Source: Allodiplogaster sudhausi | Taxonomy: Eukaryota; Nematoda; Chromadorea; Rhabditida; Diplogasteridae | Direction of reading: 5' to 3' | NCBI GenBank assembly: GCA_945643635.1 | Contig: CALZFC010000013.1 | Span: 432,501 to 496,500, forward strand | DNA length: 64,000 nucleotides | Part shown: piece by piece, positions 44,220 to 56,325 of the stretch | Numbering within the stretch: position 1 is the stretch's first letter | Layout of the letters: each line of letters begins with the position of its first letter | The notes under the pieces: model-generated | Told to the model about the DNA's origin: nothing | Databases searched by the model: none | Seen by the model: only the letters and a program-made list of their open reading frames with translations | Program-made: the position numbers and the translations under genes

Positions 44220-46085
44220 TGGAAGTATGTAGAGAGCAATAGAGGGCGATAGAGAGAAAGAGAGCAGAGACGAGAGAGGAACAAGATGGAGGAAAGAAGT
44301 AAGAGTACGAATCACATACAAAACATCTGGATAAGACTGTGTTCAGAAAAAAGTCAAGAAATAATGAAAGAAATTCAATATAATAATGAAATAACACAAG
44401 GAAGAGTTCTGGAGGGAACGGACAAGGAGAGGAGGAGCTTAGAAGAGGGATAAGAGATCAAAGGGGCGTGATCAACGTTGTGAGCGATCTTGTATGTATA
44501 AAGTATGGCGAAGAGAATAGTGTGGCCCTACAAATAAAAGGGAAAGAAAGAGAGAGAGGGAGAGAGAGAAGGGAGAGAGAAGGGAGAGAGAGAAGGGAGA
44601 GAGAGAAGGGAGAGAAAGGAAGAGAGAGTAGGAGGGAAGTGAGAGGAAGATAGAGAGAGAAACAAAACGGAAAATATAGCGAACTGGAATGATTGCTTAC
44701 TTTATTTTCAAAACTATCGTGGAACGGCTTTCTTATCAACGTTAACATTAAATGATTTTTTTTAAATTCTCAAATGTGTCTTGAAAACCACCGTGTAAGC
44801 GATTAGGAAATGCAGTTGACTAACGAAGGGGGAGGGGGGATACAGACAGGGAGGAATTGAATTTGAGTAGTGATAGCGAGAAAGATATAGAATTAGAGAG
44901 AAAATGAAAGAAATAGAGTAAGCACAGAGAGAGAGAGAGAGAGATACTGTTAGAGAAACAGCAGAAAACCGTGAGAGAAACACGAGAGGGAGACAAATTG
45001 AGGGGATGAAGAGTGAAGAGAGCGGTGCCAGAGCAGAGATTGTTGGAGGGAACTTGAGTGAGGTTTTGTAAAAAAAAATATATGTACAAGAGATTAGACA
45101 AAAGATTAGAAGTAATACTGTAGTATGTAAGGCTTTACTACTGGCTGTTGTAAATATGAAAGCTTGGTTTTCTTAAATGAAAAATATACAAATAGTCTAA
45201 CAAACTAGCATGTTTAGGCTACAATATTTCATTTAATATTCTTTTATCGTGTCGTGAAAACCACAATAAAGGTCTAAATGGAGAGTACAGAGTTCGGGAG
45301 GGATGGAAAAGGAAGAGGAGCCTATCAGTGAGAGGACGACCAGTCTTGTAAAGATGTTGGAGAGCACCGCGCTGAAGGAGGGAAAGGGTGTGCTGAACGA
45401 ATTCGCGCACTCTCTTTGGTGAAGAGAGAGAGAGAGAGAGAGAGACAGAGAACGGGAGAGAGAGACTAAGATCTACCATCCATTCAGAATGGTCTCTTTC
45501 CGCTAGGCAGCCCATTTCCACCGGAAGCACCATTGATGTATTTCTTGTCAAAAAAAGTATTTCTTTGTATTTTAAAAAGTATAAAAAGTGATGTATTTAT
45601 TTCTTTGTTTTTTTTCCTTTCTTATTCTTTACACCCGTTGTTTTACTTCCGTACGAAGACGTAAATATCGAATCATTTCCACCCCATTCGTTTTCTCTTT
45701 GCTTCAACATCCAAGTCGAAGATCGCATGTAAACTAGAGAGCGGTAACTAAACCACCGGGTTTACAGGAAATTTATTTATTTATCATTTTATTGACTTCT
45801 TGTCAAAAGGAGTCGGGCAATTGTGAAATTATGTATATATTTTTAAGCAAATATATGCTCTTTCAGCTTGTAGAAATTAATAACTTGCAATGGAAAAGAT
45901 GAATTATTTGATGCGCGCGATCTGATGCCAAATCCTCATGGCTAACATGCGTCTCTTTCTCTCTCTCTCTCTCTCTCGCTCTCTAGCTCTCTCTCTCTTT
46001 CTAAGAACTTTTCTCTATATCTCTATCTCTTAGTTGCTCGCTCTTTCTATTTGTTTCTCTCATTCTCTCTAACCGAAATCTCTTA
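43389..46085. repeat. GA/CT arrays with second-family conserved islands, no gene
   Basis: GA arrays: 43393-43490, 43670-43755, 43925-43960, 44185-44275, 44530-44655, 44930-44945, 45422-45470; CT array 45955-46080. Islands: 43575-43660 (AAACCACCGGTTACCGCGG), 43770-43920 (matches 60545-60670, ACGGCTGTTACCATGCC), 44690-44890 (matches 60205-60395, TTGAAAACCACCGTGTAAGC), 45330-45430 (matches 60825-60920, AATTCGCGCACTC), 45745-45775 (ACTAAACCACCGGGTTTACA) and 45925-45955. A G12 tract lies at about 44090. None shows a conserved reading frame. Confidence 0.65.
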
Positions 46086-46601
46086 CATAACCAGTCATCT
46101 TCTCGGTCATCATTCTCTCTGCTGGAATTAAAGTTTTCCTTGCACAGCCGGAACAACTTGACAGATCATCTGTGATTTATTACGAGGAACAGCGCAGATA
46201 TAAAAAAATTATATATTTTTAATGATAAATGATATATAACAATCGGTATTCAATGTGAAAAAATGTCGACAAAGAAGCAAAAAAAAACTAAACAGAGTTT
46301 AAAAAAAATCTGATCAAGTTAGAAATCATCACTCAGAAGACTGAGACAGCTCTAATGTGATCTTTTTCAAATATAAACTCTAATGTTCATATCTAACTAA
46401 AAAAAATGCTTCAACACCGAAAATAAACACTCGTATTCTTCAACATCAGAACGAAGCTAAAAAAAAACTCCATAGTTTGAATTCCCAACGTTATGGATTC
46501 ATAACCTAAACTAGAAATCCCTCACAATCAGAACCACGCGTGACAGCTGTTGCTTGTGTCCTCTCTTCGTGCCCCACCAGGCTCGCTCTTGACTTCTTTT
46601 C
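46086..46601 (-). other. Diverged 3'-flank block
   Basis: Contains CATCTTCTCGGTCATCATTC and CTCTCTGCTGGA (46095-46125) but CCAGTC instead of CCGGTC, so the hairpin is not preserved. The sequence then resembles 52400-52720 (CACTCGTATTCTTCAACATCAGAAC) up to the exon 10 stop. Confidence 0.6.
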
Positions 46602-47473
46602 CTACTCCGTCTTCACGTCGGCCGTGCGCTTCACGAATTGGATTCGGGCGCCAGTCGTCGCGATCTCCCTACGGACGCCGTCAACAATCCGCGTCATTTG
46701 CATTGTCTGGCGAGATGTCAATTATTAAAATGATCGAAAAATGAGTGCTAAACTATTGCAAGATAGCGGGTCCTTTAGCATTTTCTATGCATATTTGTAC
46801 AATTAATAAAATTTAGATAGAATTGCTCGAAATTTATCAATAGTTGGTTTTGCCATTTCATTGTGTTCATCGAGGCGCAGTTCTACCTGTCAATTTCGAT
46901 TCTATTCGATGAACAATTTTAAGATGTTTATTGGTGTTAAAGTTAATTAATAAAATCACTTTCGATGATTAAATAACTACTGCAGTGATAAATAGAAGTC
47001 TGCCGAGTCGTCTACCACAGACAGTTTTTAGCTCCTAACTTTCAGGTTAATGAGCGTGACAGAACCACCTGGACATGACTCATGCATTTGCCATTCATAA
47101 AACAGTTAGAGAAAATATTCAAATAAAGATACTCATGGAATATGAATAATTTAAGAACTTTTATTCTAAGCAGAATTTTCTTTTAATTTTTTTTAAGTAA
47201 AGAAACATTGCAGTTGATTTTAATTTTCTTATCATTAAAAAATTTTTCTTCATCTTTCTGTCGTTTGGAAAATATAAAATGCATTTTGTCCATATGAAGT
47301 TTGGGAAAAGTGTTTAATGAAAAGTGGAAAAGCGAGGAAGCAGTTGTGGCCTGGCCTCCTAAAACGAGAGAGCACGAGCAGTGAGGAGGCGGCGAGACAT
47401 AGGAAAAGAGCCACGAGCGACGGATGTTCTCTTCGTCGCATCTGACGGAGAGACGCAGACGGCCAGTGGGGTC
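46602..47473 (-). pseudogene. F-box remnants: exon 10 and 3'-truncated exon 4
   Basis: Exon 10 is 46706-46602 on minus (TMQMTRIVDGVRREIATTGA, then RIQFVKRTADVKTE, stop). 46780-47350 is minus intron 4 (GGTTAATGAGCGTGACAGAA at 47044). Exon 4 is 47473-47365: DPTGRLRLSVRCDEENIRRS, then WLFSYVSPPP with an in-frame loss of part of SSKRRH, then truncation at TCTCGTTTTAGGAGG. Exons 5-9 are missing between them, so intron 4 leads straight to the exon 10 neighbourhood. Confidence 0.78.
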
Positions 47474-47480
47474 CTGAAAA

Positions 47481-47511
<31 letters not shown>

Positions 47512-48269
47512 GAGAGAGAAAGAGTAAGTAAGAGAGAGAGAGAGAGGAGGGAGGGGAGAGAGACAGAGAGAGAAAGAGATAGGGAGATAGAGGGAGAGAA
47601 AGGGAGAGAGAGAGAGAAGGAAAGGAGAAAAAAAAGAATCGTTCATATAGCATTTTGCTGATCGCGCACGCATTTTTCTCTTAACTCCTCTATCGTAACG
47701 CGAACCAGCGTAGCCTGTTTTCGCAAAGAAAAAATATTATGTGATTTTTCTTTTATGTTACATAGATAAATAAAATGGCAGAAAAAATAGGATAGATTAA
47801 TAAATAAATTGAATAAGAGCAATAATATGGCTTCCAAAAAAGGCTGATCAGGAATTTCCTTTATAAGAAATCATGAGATAGCGGAGAGATAAATATGTAT
47901 GCATTTTCACACGTCATTACATGTTAATGACAACAAGTAGAAATATCATGATTTATCACCATCGGTATTAGATTTGAACAACTTCGACAAGCCAAAAAAG
48001 ACACTTTAATATCAGAGCAGCTTTAAAAAAAAATCTGATCAAGTAAGAAATCCGTCATAACTTTGCTTCTTCACTTCCTCCCTCAGGCTCTGGCTTCTCA
48101 TTCTTTAGCCCCGACTATCTCTCCCTGCCTCGCTCTCTCTCTCCCTCTCCTTCTTTTCTTTCTTTTTGTTTTTTTAAGCCAAAATATAGACAAAAGTCTG
48201 CGAATGCATCTTTTTGAGAGCTTGTCAAGTTATAAATCCATTCAAGAACCCTTTAACATCAACTGCTAC

Positions 48270-48574
48270 TGCTGCCAGGCACTTCGTCCCTCTCCGGGCT
48301 CTCTCTTTGCTTCTCTTCCGTGACCTCGGCGGCGCGCTTCACGAACTGGATTCGGTCGCCAGTCGTCGCGATCTGAAGGAGATGAGAGGCGAGAGGGCAG
48401 AAAGAGGTGAGAGAGAAGAGGGAGACCAGAGAGAGGAGGGAGACAAGAGAGAAGCGAGAGAGCACGAGCAGAGAGGAGGCGGCGAGACATGGCGACGCTT
48501 GGAGGAGAAGAGAAACGAGCGACGGATTTCTCTGCGTCGCATCTGACGGAGAGACGCAGACGGCCAGTGGGGTC
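48270..48574 (-). pseudogene. Exon 4::exon 10 fusion, frameshifted F-box remnant
   Basis: On minus, exon 4 starts at 48574 after CTTTCAG (DPTGRLRLSVRCDA...), with one base missing near the EENIRRS codons. At about 48378 its terminal CTCCTTC runs without an intron into AGATCGCGACGACTGG of exon 10, which continues (DRIQFVKRAAEV in its own frame) to about 48270. CCTTC is present at both parental positions, so this looks like a microhomology-mediated deletion, not splicing or retroposition. Confidence 0.78.
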
Positions 48575-48578
48575 CTGA

Positions 48579-48618
<40 letters not shown>

Positions 48619-48887
48619 GAGCGAGAGAGAGAAAAAAGAGATTTAAAAAAGAGAGAAAAAAAGAGAAAAAAAAGAGAGAGAAAAGAGATTAAAAGAGAGA
48701 GAGAGAAAAGAGATTTCCATAGCATTTTTGCATTTCGATTACCTCATTTGAAATACTTTTGAAGTATGTAGCTCAATAAAGGCAGATTACAGTATCAGCT
48801 CTATTACTTAAATACTAGCGAGCTTGGAAGGATCGAAAGAGAAGAGAGTTAAAGGGAAAGATAGAGAGCGAGAAAGTGCGAGAGAGT

Positions 48888-48937
<50 letters not shown>

Positions 48938-49151
48938 TAGAAAGAGGAGAGAGTGAGGAGAGGGAGAGGGAGAGAGAGAGGGACGCGAGCCGAGCAAGAC
49001 AATGGGCACGCTCGAGAGAATGTTTATTTATTTATTTATCGTACATGAAATTAATATTTCGATGTGACAGCACAAAAATATAGGAAGGAACGATTTAAAT
49101 CGAATAGCGTTACATATTGGGGTGGAAGGGGGGGGGGGGGGGTGTGTGAGA

Positions 49152-49190
<39 letters not shown>

Positions 49191-52140
49191 GAAAAGAATG
49201 TCTTTCGCGGCATCATCTATCGATGAGATTGGAAATGGGGACAGAAAGGTAAAGAATAAGCCTGGATGTTTCGCGTGATCGCATTAAGCACTATATAACA
49301 TTCATGATTTTTTAATGAGAAATGGGCGAGGTGAGAAAGATAGAAAGCAAGAGTAAGCGAGAGAGAGAGAGAGAAACCAAGAGAGAGAGAGGGAGAAGTG
49401 GAGTAAGGGATAATGCTAGAGAAAGATTGTAAAAGATGATACCGAAGAGGAAACTTATTGTGGGAAAAATATTCACTTTGCGACTTAAATCGAGAGTTAA
49501 ACGAGAATAATACTCCGAACGACTAAATATAAAACTCAAAGAGTGTCACGAAATCCACCGTGAGGGAAAAAAGAGGAGAAGAGGCAAATCAGCGATAGGT
49601 AGTTGGGAAAAAAAAGGGCGGGACAAGAGCTTGTTGGAAGGAACTCCCGCTAAGATTCAGTTAGAATATAAGAAATAAGATAAAAATATCAGACTTAATA
49701 CAGTATTACAGGGCAGACGCGGCACAGTTCGAACCTGCATTTAATATATTTCGGTGATCGCCCCCCTTTAATATTCTATTTTCGTGCCATGAAAAGCAAG
49801 CTTAATTCAAGCTGCCAGATAAAGAAAAAGGGCGTAAAAGGGCGGATGACAATAGGGGGGGGGGGACTTGCTCGAAAGTAGGAGGAGCGATTGCAAGAGA
49901 GAAAGAAAGCTGAAAAAGAGGGAGAGAGAGAGGAAAAGAGAGAGGGAGACAGACGGAGTGAGAAAATGACAAGAGAGAGAGAGAGAGAGATAGAGAGAGA
50001 AAGAAATTGAGAGAGATATGAATAGTTGTAAAGGAATGAGAAATACTTGTGTATGTTCAAATTTAAAGCGCAATATGAACGCCGTCTCTTCAAATTAGTC
50101 TTTTTTCTTGCCTGCTTACGGGGCAACAATATATGTAGAGTTTAATCTGACGGAGATGGGGGGGAGCTACATAGGTTGCTCTCTTTTTCTCTGTTCTGTT
50201 TGTAGCCACTTTTAGAAGAAATGCGTATGCTCTGATAACCAGACACCTGTTATAAAAGTAGAGAAACTCATTTAAGGAGAAGGGCTACAGTTCATGGCAG
50301 AAACAGAGAGAGAGAGAGAGAGAGAGAGAGCAGAGAGAGCATAAAGAGCAGAGAGAAAGTTGGAAAGAGAGAGCGAGAGATAGAGAGAGAGTGGTGAGAG
50401 AGAGAGAAAGAGAGAGAGGAATACAAAAAATGAGAGAGACCCTGAATATCTTCATCGCCGTCATCCATTGATGGAAATGGGAAAGCGAACAAGTCAGAAA
50501 AAAGGAAAGCAATGTGATCGCATTGGGACATTTTTGATTTTGAATTTGTTGAGAACGAAAAAAGCGCATGGATATCAGATCGCGAGAATTGATTGCTGTT
50601 GTTTCAAATCTTGAACGAATAATGATTGCTTATCAAAGGTATATATCATCCAATGAATGCTTTAATACTTTGAATTGTGTTGAACACCACCGGAACAGGA
50701 AAGGCAAGAGAAGCGAGAGGGGAGGGATACCCAGAGAATTGAAATTGAGCGAAAGAAATAGAAGCGAGCGAGATAGAGAAATAGAGAGAATGGGAGGGGG
50801 GAGAGAGTGAGAGGGGCAAAGAGAGAGAAAAGATAGTAAATTTTTTTTTAAACATTTACGAATCCGGAAGAACTGCCTACTTTAGAATTTATCTCGTACC
50901 CACAGTCCTCACAACAATAAATGCCAGCATCCAATGTTTAAATACTTTGATTACTGCGCTGAAAACCACCGGGACACGAAAAGCGATGTGGTATCTAATG
51001 CGAGGTCGAGGAGTTGACAAGGACAAGGAGAAGAAAACTTGCGCTAAAGTAGTCATAGCGATGGAGATCGAGAATTCGGGTGAAAAGGGATACCGAGAAA
51101 GAGAGAGACGGTAAGAGAGAGCGAGAAAAGAGAGAGAGAGAGAGAGAGAGCGAGATAAAAAGAGAGAGAGAGAGAGAGAGAGAGAGTGAGAGACCTGAGG
51201 CGTGGGAGGACAAAATAAGATAATGATGTGAAAACTGCACAGGAAATGACTTTGTGTTGGAAGTGAACGCGGAATAAAACAAGCACTGTCTGAACTACGA
51301 ACATAAAACTCAAAGAAAGTCACGAAATCCATCGTGAGAGGAACACGAGAGGGAGACTAATGGAGGGGGTGAAGAGTGAAGAGGGCGGGTCCAGAGCAGA
51401 GGCTGTTGGAGAGAACTTGAGTGAGATTTTGTAAGAATACAAAGTGTAATTTGTCTTTGGAGCCGACCGCCTTCGCACCGTGTTCCTTTTGGTATTGCCG
51501 ACTTCTTTAATGTCTCACAATCTTTCTCTATCTCTCTCTCTCTGTTTCTCCTGTTCAGCCAAGATTGTAACAGGTGTTCAGAGGCATGAAAGGCTGCACA
51601 AGATAAATGCTTGCGAGAGAGAGAGAGCGAGAGAGAGCGAGAGAGAGAGAGAGAGACAGAGAGAGAAAGACCGAGAGAGTGAGAGAAATAGATACAATAT
51701 TAAAAATCAACATTTTCAATGCCAACCATATCGAGGGTCCAATTCGTAGATCGTATGTAAAATGGAGAGTAGCAACTAATCCACCGGAATAATAGAATAG
51801 AGCCGACGTCACCATCTGATGCCAAATTCTCCTGGCTTAAATGGTAATTTTTCTCTCTCTCTCTCTTTTTACCTCCCTCTCTCTCTCGATGTCTCTGTCT
51901 CTTAGTTTCTCTCACTCTCTCTTTGTTTTCTCTCTCTCTTTCTTTCTCTCTCTCAGTCTCTTTGTCTATCACACGCATCACTCGATATTACTCTCCGTCT
52001 TCCTCTCACTTAGCCAAAAGAACAGCAGTTGCGATGGCGCAATCTACATAACTTAATCTTTATGCGGAGAGAGGGAGTGCGAGAGAGAGAGAGAGCGAGA
52101 TAAAGAGAAAGAGAGAGGGCGAGAGGGAGAGAGAGCGAGG
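48575..52140. repeat. GA/CT arrays with second-family islands, no gene
   Basis: GA arrays at 48580-48715, 48835-48985, 49140-49190, 49320-49400, 49895-50010, 50300-50425, 50760-50830, 51095-51190 and 51615-51690; CT arrays at 51525-51550 and 51850-51960. Islands: an exon 9-start remnant at 48985-49015; 49195-49300 (GAATGTCTTTCGCGGCATC, matching 1030-1140 inverted and 58480-58590); 49510-49560 and 51295-51345 (AAACTCAAAGA...TCACGAAATCCA); 50440-50530 (matching 59805-59890); 50640-50720 and 50925-50985 (TTTAATACTTTGA...CACCACCGG types); 51445-51610 (matching 62170-62360). No consistent frame. Confidence 0.65.
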
Positions 52141-52786
52141 TTAATCCGTATCTGTGAGAAGGTCATAGCGGGAGTGCCACTCTTTCACTCCCGGCTGCCA
52201 CTCCTTGAGAGAAAAGCGAATCTCTGACCGGCTCATAACCGGTCATCTTCTCGGTCATCATTCTCTCTGCTGGATTTACAAGTGTTCCTTCTGATCAACA
52301 GCCAGAGCAACGAGTGACAGACAGATCAGATCATCATGTGATTTACTGCAAAAACAGAGCGATGGCGTAATCAAGACAAAAAATATACATTTTATCACGT
52401 ACACTTCAATACACGTAAATGATAAATCACAATCAGTATTCAATTTGAAAAAAAAATATCGAAAAAGAAACAAAAACACTCGTATTCTTTACTTCCCGAA
52501 CAGCTTTTCAAAAAAAAAAATTGAAAGTTAGAAATCATCACTGCTTACAGTGTTAGTGTGATTATTTTTTGAAATCTCAACTCTCGCTTGTAGTTGAATA
52601 AATAATAAAAACATTAATATCGACAAAAAACTCGTATTCTTTAACAACAGAACAACGCAAAAAACGCTCTATAGTTAGAATTTCCTAAGTTATGGATTTA
52701 TAACATACACTGGAAATCCCTCAGAGCCCCTTCTTTTCGTCCCTTCCTTCACTTCTGTGCTCCCTCTTGGCTTCTCTTCCTTCATC
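52140..52786 (-). other. 3' flank of the minus-strand F-box gene, with hairpin block
   Basis: Contains the full block (about 52140-52350), with GACCGGCTCATAACCGGTC at 52228-52246, followed by AT-rich DNA to the stop. The same block lies 3' of exon 10 in the 22.8, 33.3 and (diverged) 46.6 kb copies and at 63.4 kb. It may include the 3' UTR. Confidence 0.6.
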
Positions 52787-55675
52787 TCAGATCTCGGCTC
52801 GCTTCACGAATTGGATTCGTGCGCCAGTCGTCGCGATCTCCCGAAGGACGCCATCCACAATCCGCGTCATTTGCATTGTCTGGGGAGTTATTAGGAATTA
52901 CTTATTACTAATTAAGGCGCCAAAAATGAATTAACATAAATACACATGCACATACATACATATACATTCAACTCGTTTAATATCATCTCCACTATTGGAT
53001 ATGTCGTTTCATACAAAAGTGCGCTAATGGAAACCACGTGTCATTACACAAGGAGGACCTGGAAATGCGTTTATTTTCTATAAGTGTTCATATTAATTAA
53101 GTAGACTAAATAATAAGGCATGATAAAATAGGTGAAAAGAAATATATAAGTTAATTAATTAGTTTGCTAATTTAATTAAAATAGCACCTCTAAAATAGAT
53201 GAATAGAAAGTAATTTTTCAAACTGAAAATAAATAATTAATTAATTAATAATTTGCCACCTCTTCCACAGCTCCTCTGTGCTCATCGCACTTCCTCTTCC
53301 GATTTCCTCTCTGTGCCTTCTCACTGGAGGAGCATGCAAGGTGGCGTCGTTGCTCCCCGAGAAGACAGCGAAAATCATCGATCGCCAAGGGATGGGAACA
53401 GTGCAAGACAATATCCACGCTCTCGTGGGCCGCATCGGCAGCCTGGAAAGGCTATCAATATTTTTTAAGGAGCCAAAAACTTATGCTTGAATTCGCGCCA
53501 TTTTGCCTGATGGTGAGAGAAGGGCGAGAGAGCATGTGTGATTTAGAGAGACGCGTCTACAATAGTCAGGAAAATTCAAATAGGTTATGGTTGAATTTTT
53601 GTCCTTTAAATAGAATAAATTAATTAATTTTTTTAACCATAAGAAATACATTTTATTGTGAAAAACAGAATAGTTCGAGTTGTGAGACAATTGAAATGAT
53701 GACCCGTAACAATTCGATCGTATCGGTGTCACTGAAGATGCCGGGAATATCGATGAAGATTGACGGGACGGCGCGTCCGAGTCGACGGAGCAACTCGACA
53801 TCAGTCAGGCAAGGCGTGGCGGGACCAGAGAATGAAGTCTAAAAAATGGCGCCAATTTAAAACTTATTTCCAGCATTACAAACCTAAAAAATTTCTTAGC
53901 TTCGGGGTAGTGTTAATTCCTGTGTGTCTTTTTTTAGTTTTTGAAAGCAAAGCCTTTGTTCCAGCGGCATTTTTCAAGCTTACAAGTATTTAAGTAATGG
54001 AGTTAAAACTGCAATCTACATGCTGTATAATTAATCTTTTTTTACCTGCTTTAATTTTCCATTCTAGCTCTACCAAATTTTGCTGAAGACTGGATTATTT
54101 GCTCTAAAGTACTTCAAATTAAGTAATGAAAAAGCAAAAATGCTATGGAACTAAAAGAAAAAAGAGTGTGAATTGGCAAACATTATTAATGTCGAGAAGT
54201 TGGAGTTGAGCCTTGATGACGTCTTCAAAAAAGCGTCTTCCGAACAGAGAGGGGGATACGTTGTGGAGAAGAGAGAGCGAGAGACGAGAGACGCCACGAG
54301 AGAAGCAGAGAGAACGGAACCTGAAAAAAAGGAAATCATGGCATTTAGCAACTACTGCAGGTCAACCATAAAAGGTCGACGAATGATGACATAAGGGATG
54401 CCTAACCATACACCTTTTTTGTGTTTTACAATTTATCTTCCGAGAGGTTATTATAGTGACAATCAACCTTATTCATTTGGCAATTTTCATTATCATCAAA
54501 CCACCAGTGTTGGGCAACATTGAAAGAAATGTACTCTATCGAAATTATGAATTCTTTTAGCCATAGGTAAAACTGTGTCTTACGTAAGTTTCCTATTGAT
54601 GATTTTTTTATTATTATTTTCTGAATAAAGTAGAATTCTTTTTAAAAAAACAACAACAACAAAAAATGGAACCTCTCATCGCTTACTCGCGCCAAGTCGC
54701 AGCAAGAAAGCTCGAGATGCGTGCAAGAAACGCCTGCAATTGCAGCCTCGATGCCAGCAACGAGCGAGTCTGTCAAAGAGATCTACAAGAAGAAGGAGTA
54801 TTTATTATTCTGGTATTATTATTTTTTTTCTTTTTATCATTATAAAATGTGAGCAAAATCTGGTAAACTAATATTTAAAATAGAAAAAAAATCCAAATTT
54901 TTTATAAGAATAACTAATAAAAATAAATTTTATAATGTCAAAAGAAACCTCATCAATTGTCAGTCGCACTAGCTGGCCATTTCTTCGCAATCTCCGCAGT
55001 CGATTCAACAGCGAGGAAGGCAGCCTCGAAGGGGGCGTGGCTTCGGTGAAATCCGAGAAGTTTCTTCCTGCTTTCAGCGCCACGCACGGAATGCACTGAA
55101 AAACAAAAGAATATTTCTATTCTAATTAGTTTTAGTCTAATTAGGAATATTGTTTAAGTGTTCTTGTCCTATTGTTTCGATAGTTGTCTTATAAGCCTCT
55201 TTTCATAACCCAGCAGCCAATCGTCATCTAAATAATTTTGTATGCTGTCCTCAGCGAATAACGAGTTTTTTAAACTATTACATATTTGTATAATTAATAA
55301 AATTTAGATAGAAATGCTCGAAATGTATCAATCTTCAAGTTAATGAGCGGGACAGAACCACCTGCTGAATATGCACGCTGCATTTGACATTCATAAAACT
55401 CTTTGATTATCTTATGTCTAAAATTCGGATTATGTTTAGGTTAGATTTTAAAGTCTTTAAAAATTAATTTTTCTACAAATAAACCATGAAGGAGAAGAGA
55501 GGCGCGGTTGACGAAGAGGGAGACGAGAGAGAAGAGAGAGACGAGAGGGAAGCGAGAGAGCACGAGCAGAGAGGAGGCGGCGAGACATGGCGACGCTTGG
55601 AGGAGAAGAGCCACGAGCGACGGATGTTCTCTTCGTCGCAGCTGACGGAGAGACGCAGACGGTCAGTGGGGTCCT

Positions 55676-55718
<43 letters not shown>

Positions 55719-56325
55719 AGAGAAACAGAGGAAGAGAAAGATAGAGAGAGAGAGAAAAGTGTCAGAAAATGAATGTTCCAACCCATGATAAATTGATCCG
55801 TTCCAGCTTCCTCTTCCTCAAGTGATTATCGTGTTGTGCAGTGAAGCAGCGGAGATCTTTGCAGACAAGCTCGCATCTAAATCAACAAGTATACATATAC
55901 TTTTTGTTAACTCGCATTTTAGAAATTTATGAATTTAGTCTCTTTCCTTCTCGCTCAATCTCCCTCTTTTTCTGACAGTCTCATTTAATTTCACACTCTC
56001 TTTCTATCTGATTCCATCTCCCTCTTTCTCCTCTCTCTCTCTCTCTTACTCTCTCTTACTCTCTCTCTCTGTCTCTCTCTCTCTCTCTGTGAATCTCTTC
56101 CTAACCACCTGCTTATATCTTCTCTTCTCAGAAGCTGCAACACGGAGAGAAGCACTTCGGGCGGCAGTGAATTCAGCCGAAGATCCTGCGTGTAAGAATT
56201 CTAATATTTAATGCAATTATTTTTTTATGAATACAAATGTTTACTAAATAAAATATTGAATAAAGCGCCGCATAATAATTATGTGAAGTTGTAAGAAAGA
56301 AGATAACCTTCTGAGACGAAGTCAT
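52787..56325 (-). CDS. F-box protein with LRR-like C-terminus, complete ten-exon gene (inverted paralogue)
   Basis: Predicted SCF substrate adaptor. Minus exons: 56325-56308, 56185-56109, 55876-55783, 55673-55485, 55095-54949, 54782-54673, 54320-54182, 53838-53704, 53442-53260, 52879-52787. All introns are GT-AG in matching phases; product 394 residues. F-box at 12-45 (LPPEVLLSVLQLLRREDISR, CELVCKDLRCF), Ser-rich exon 4 (64-126), LRR-like strands in exons 5-9 and NRKRK at about 350-354. In exon 10, GAG ATC is followed by TGA where other copies have GGA, so the protein ends ...VKRAEI without the GREGREAKREH tail. Exon 8 lacks no codons. The start is chosen as in the paralogue at 3277. All introns are short and free of the insertions seen there. 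Confidence 0.82.
55674..55782. repeat. Microsatellite intron 3 of the minus-strand gene
   Basis: The whole 109-bp intron is GA-rich on +, i.e. CT-rich on the coding strand, and ends TTTCAG at exon 4. The orthologous intron in the + gene is 619 bp, so this microsatellite intron has changed length greatly since the duplication. Confidence 0.8.
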
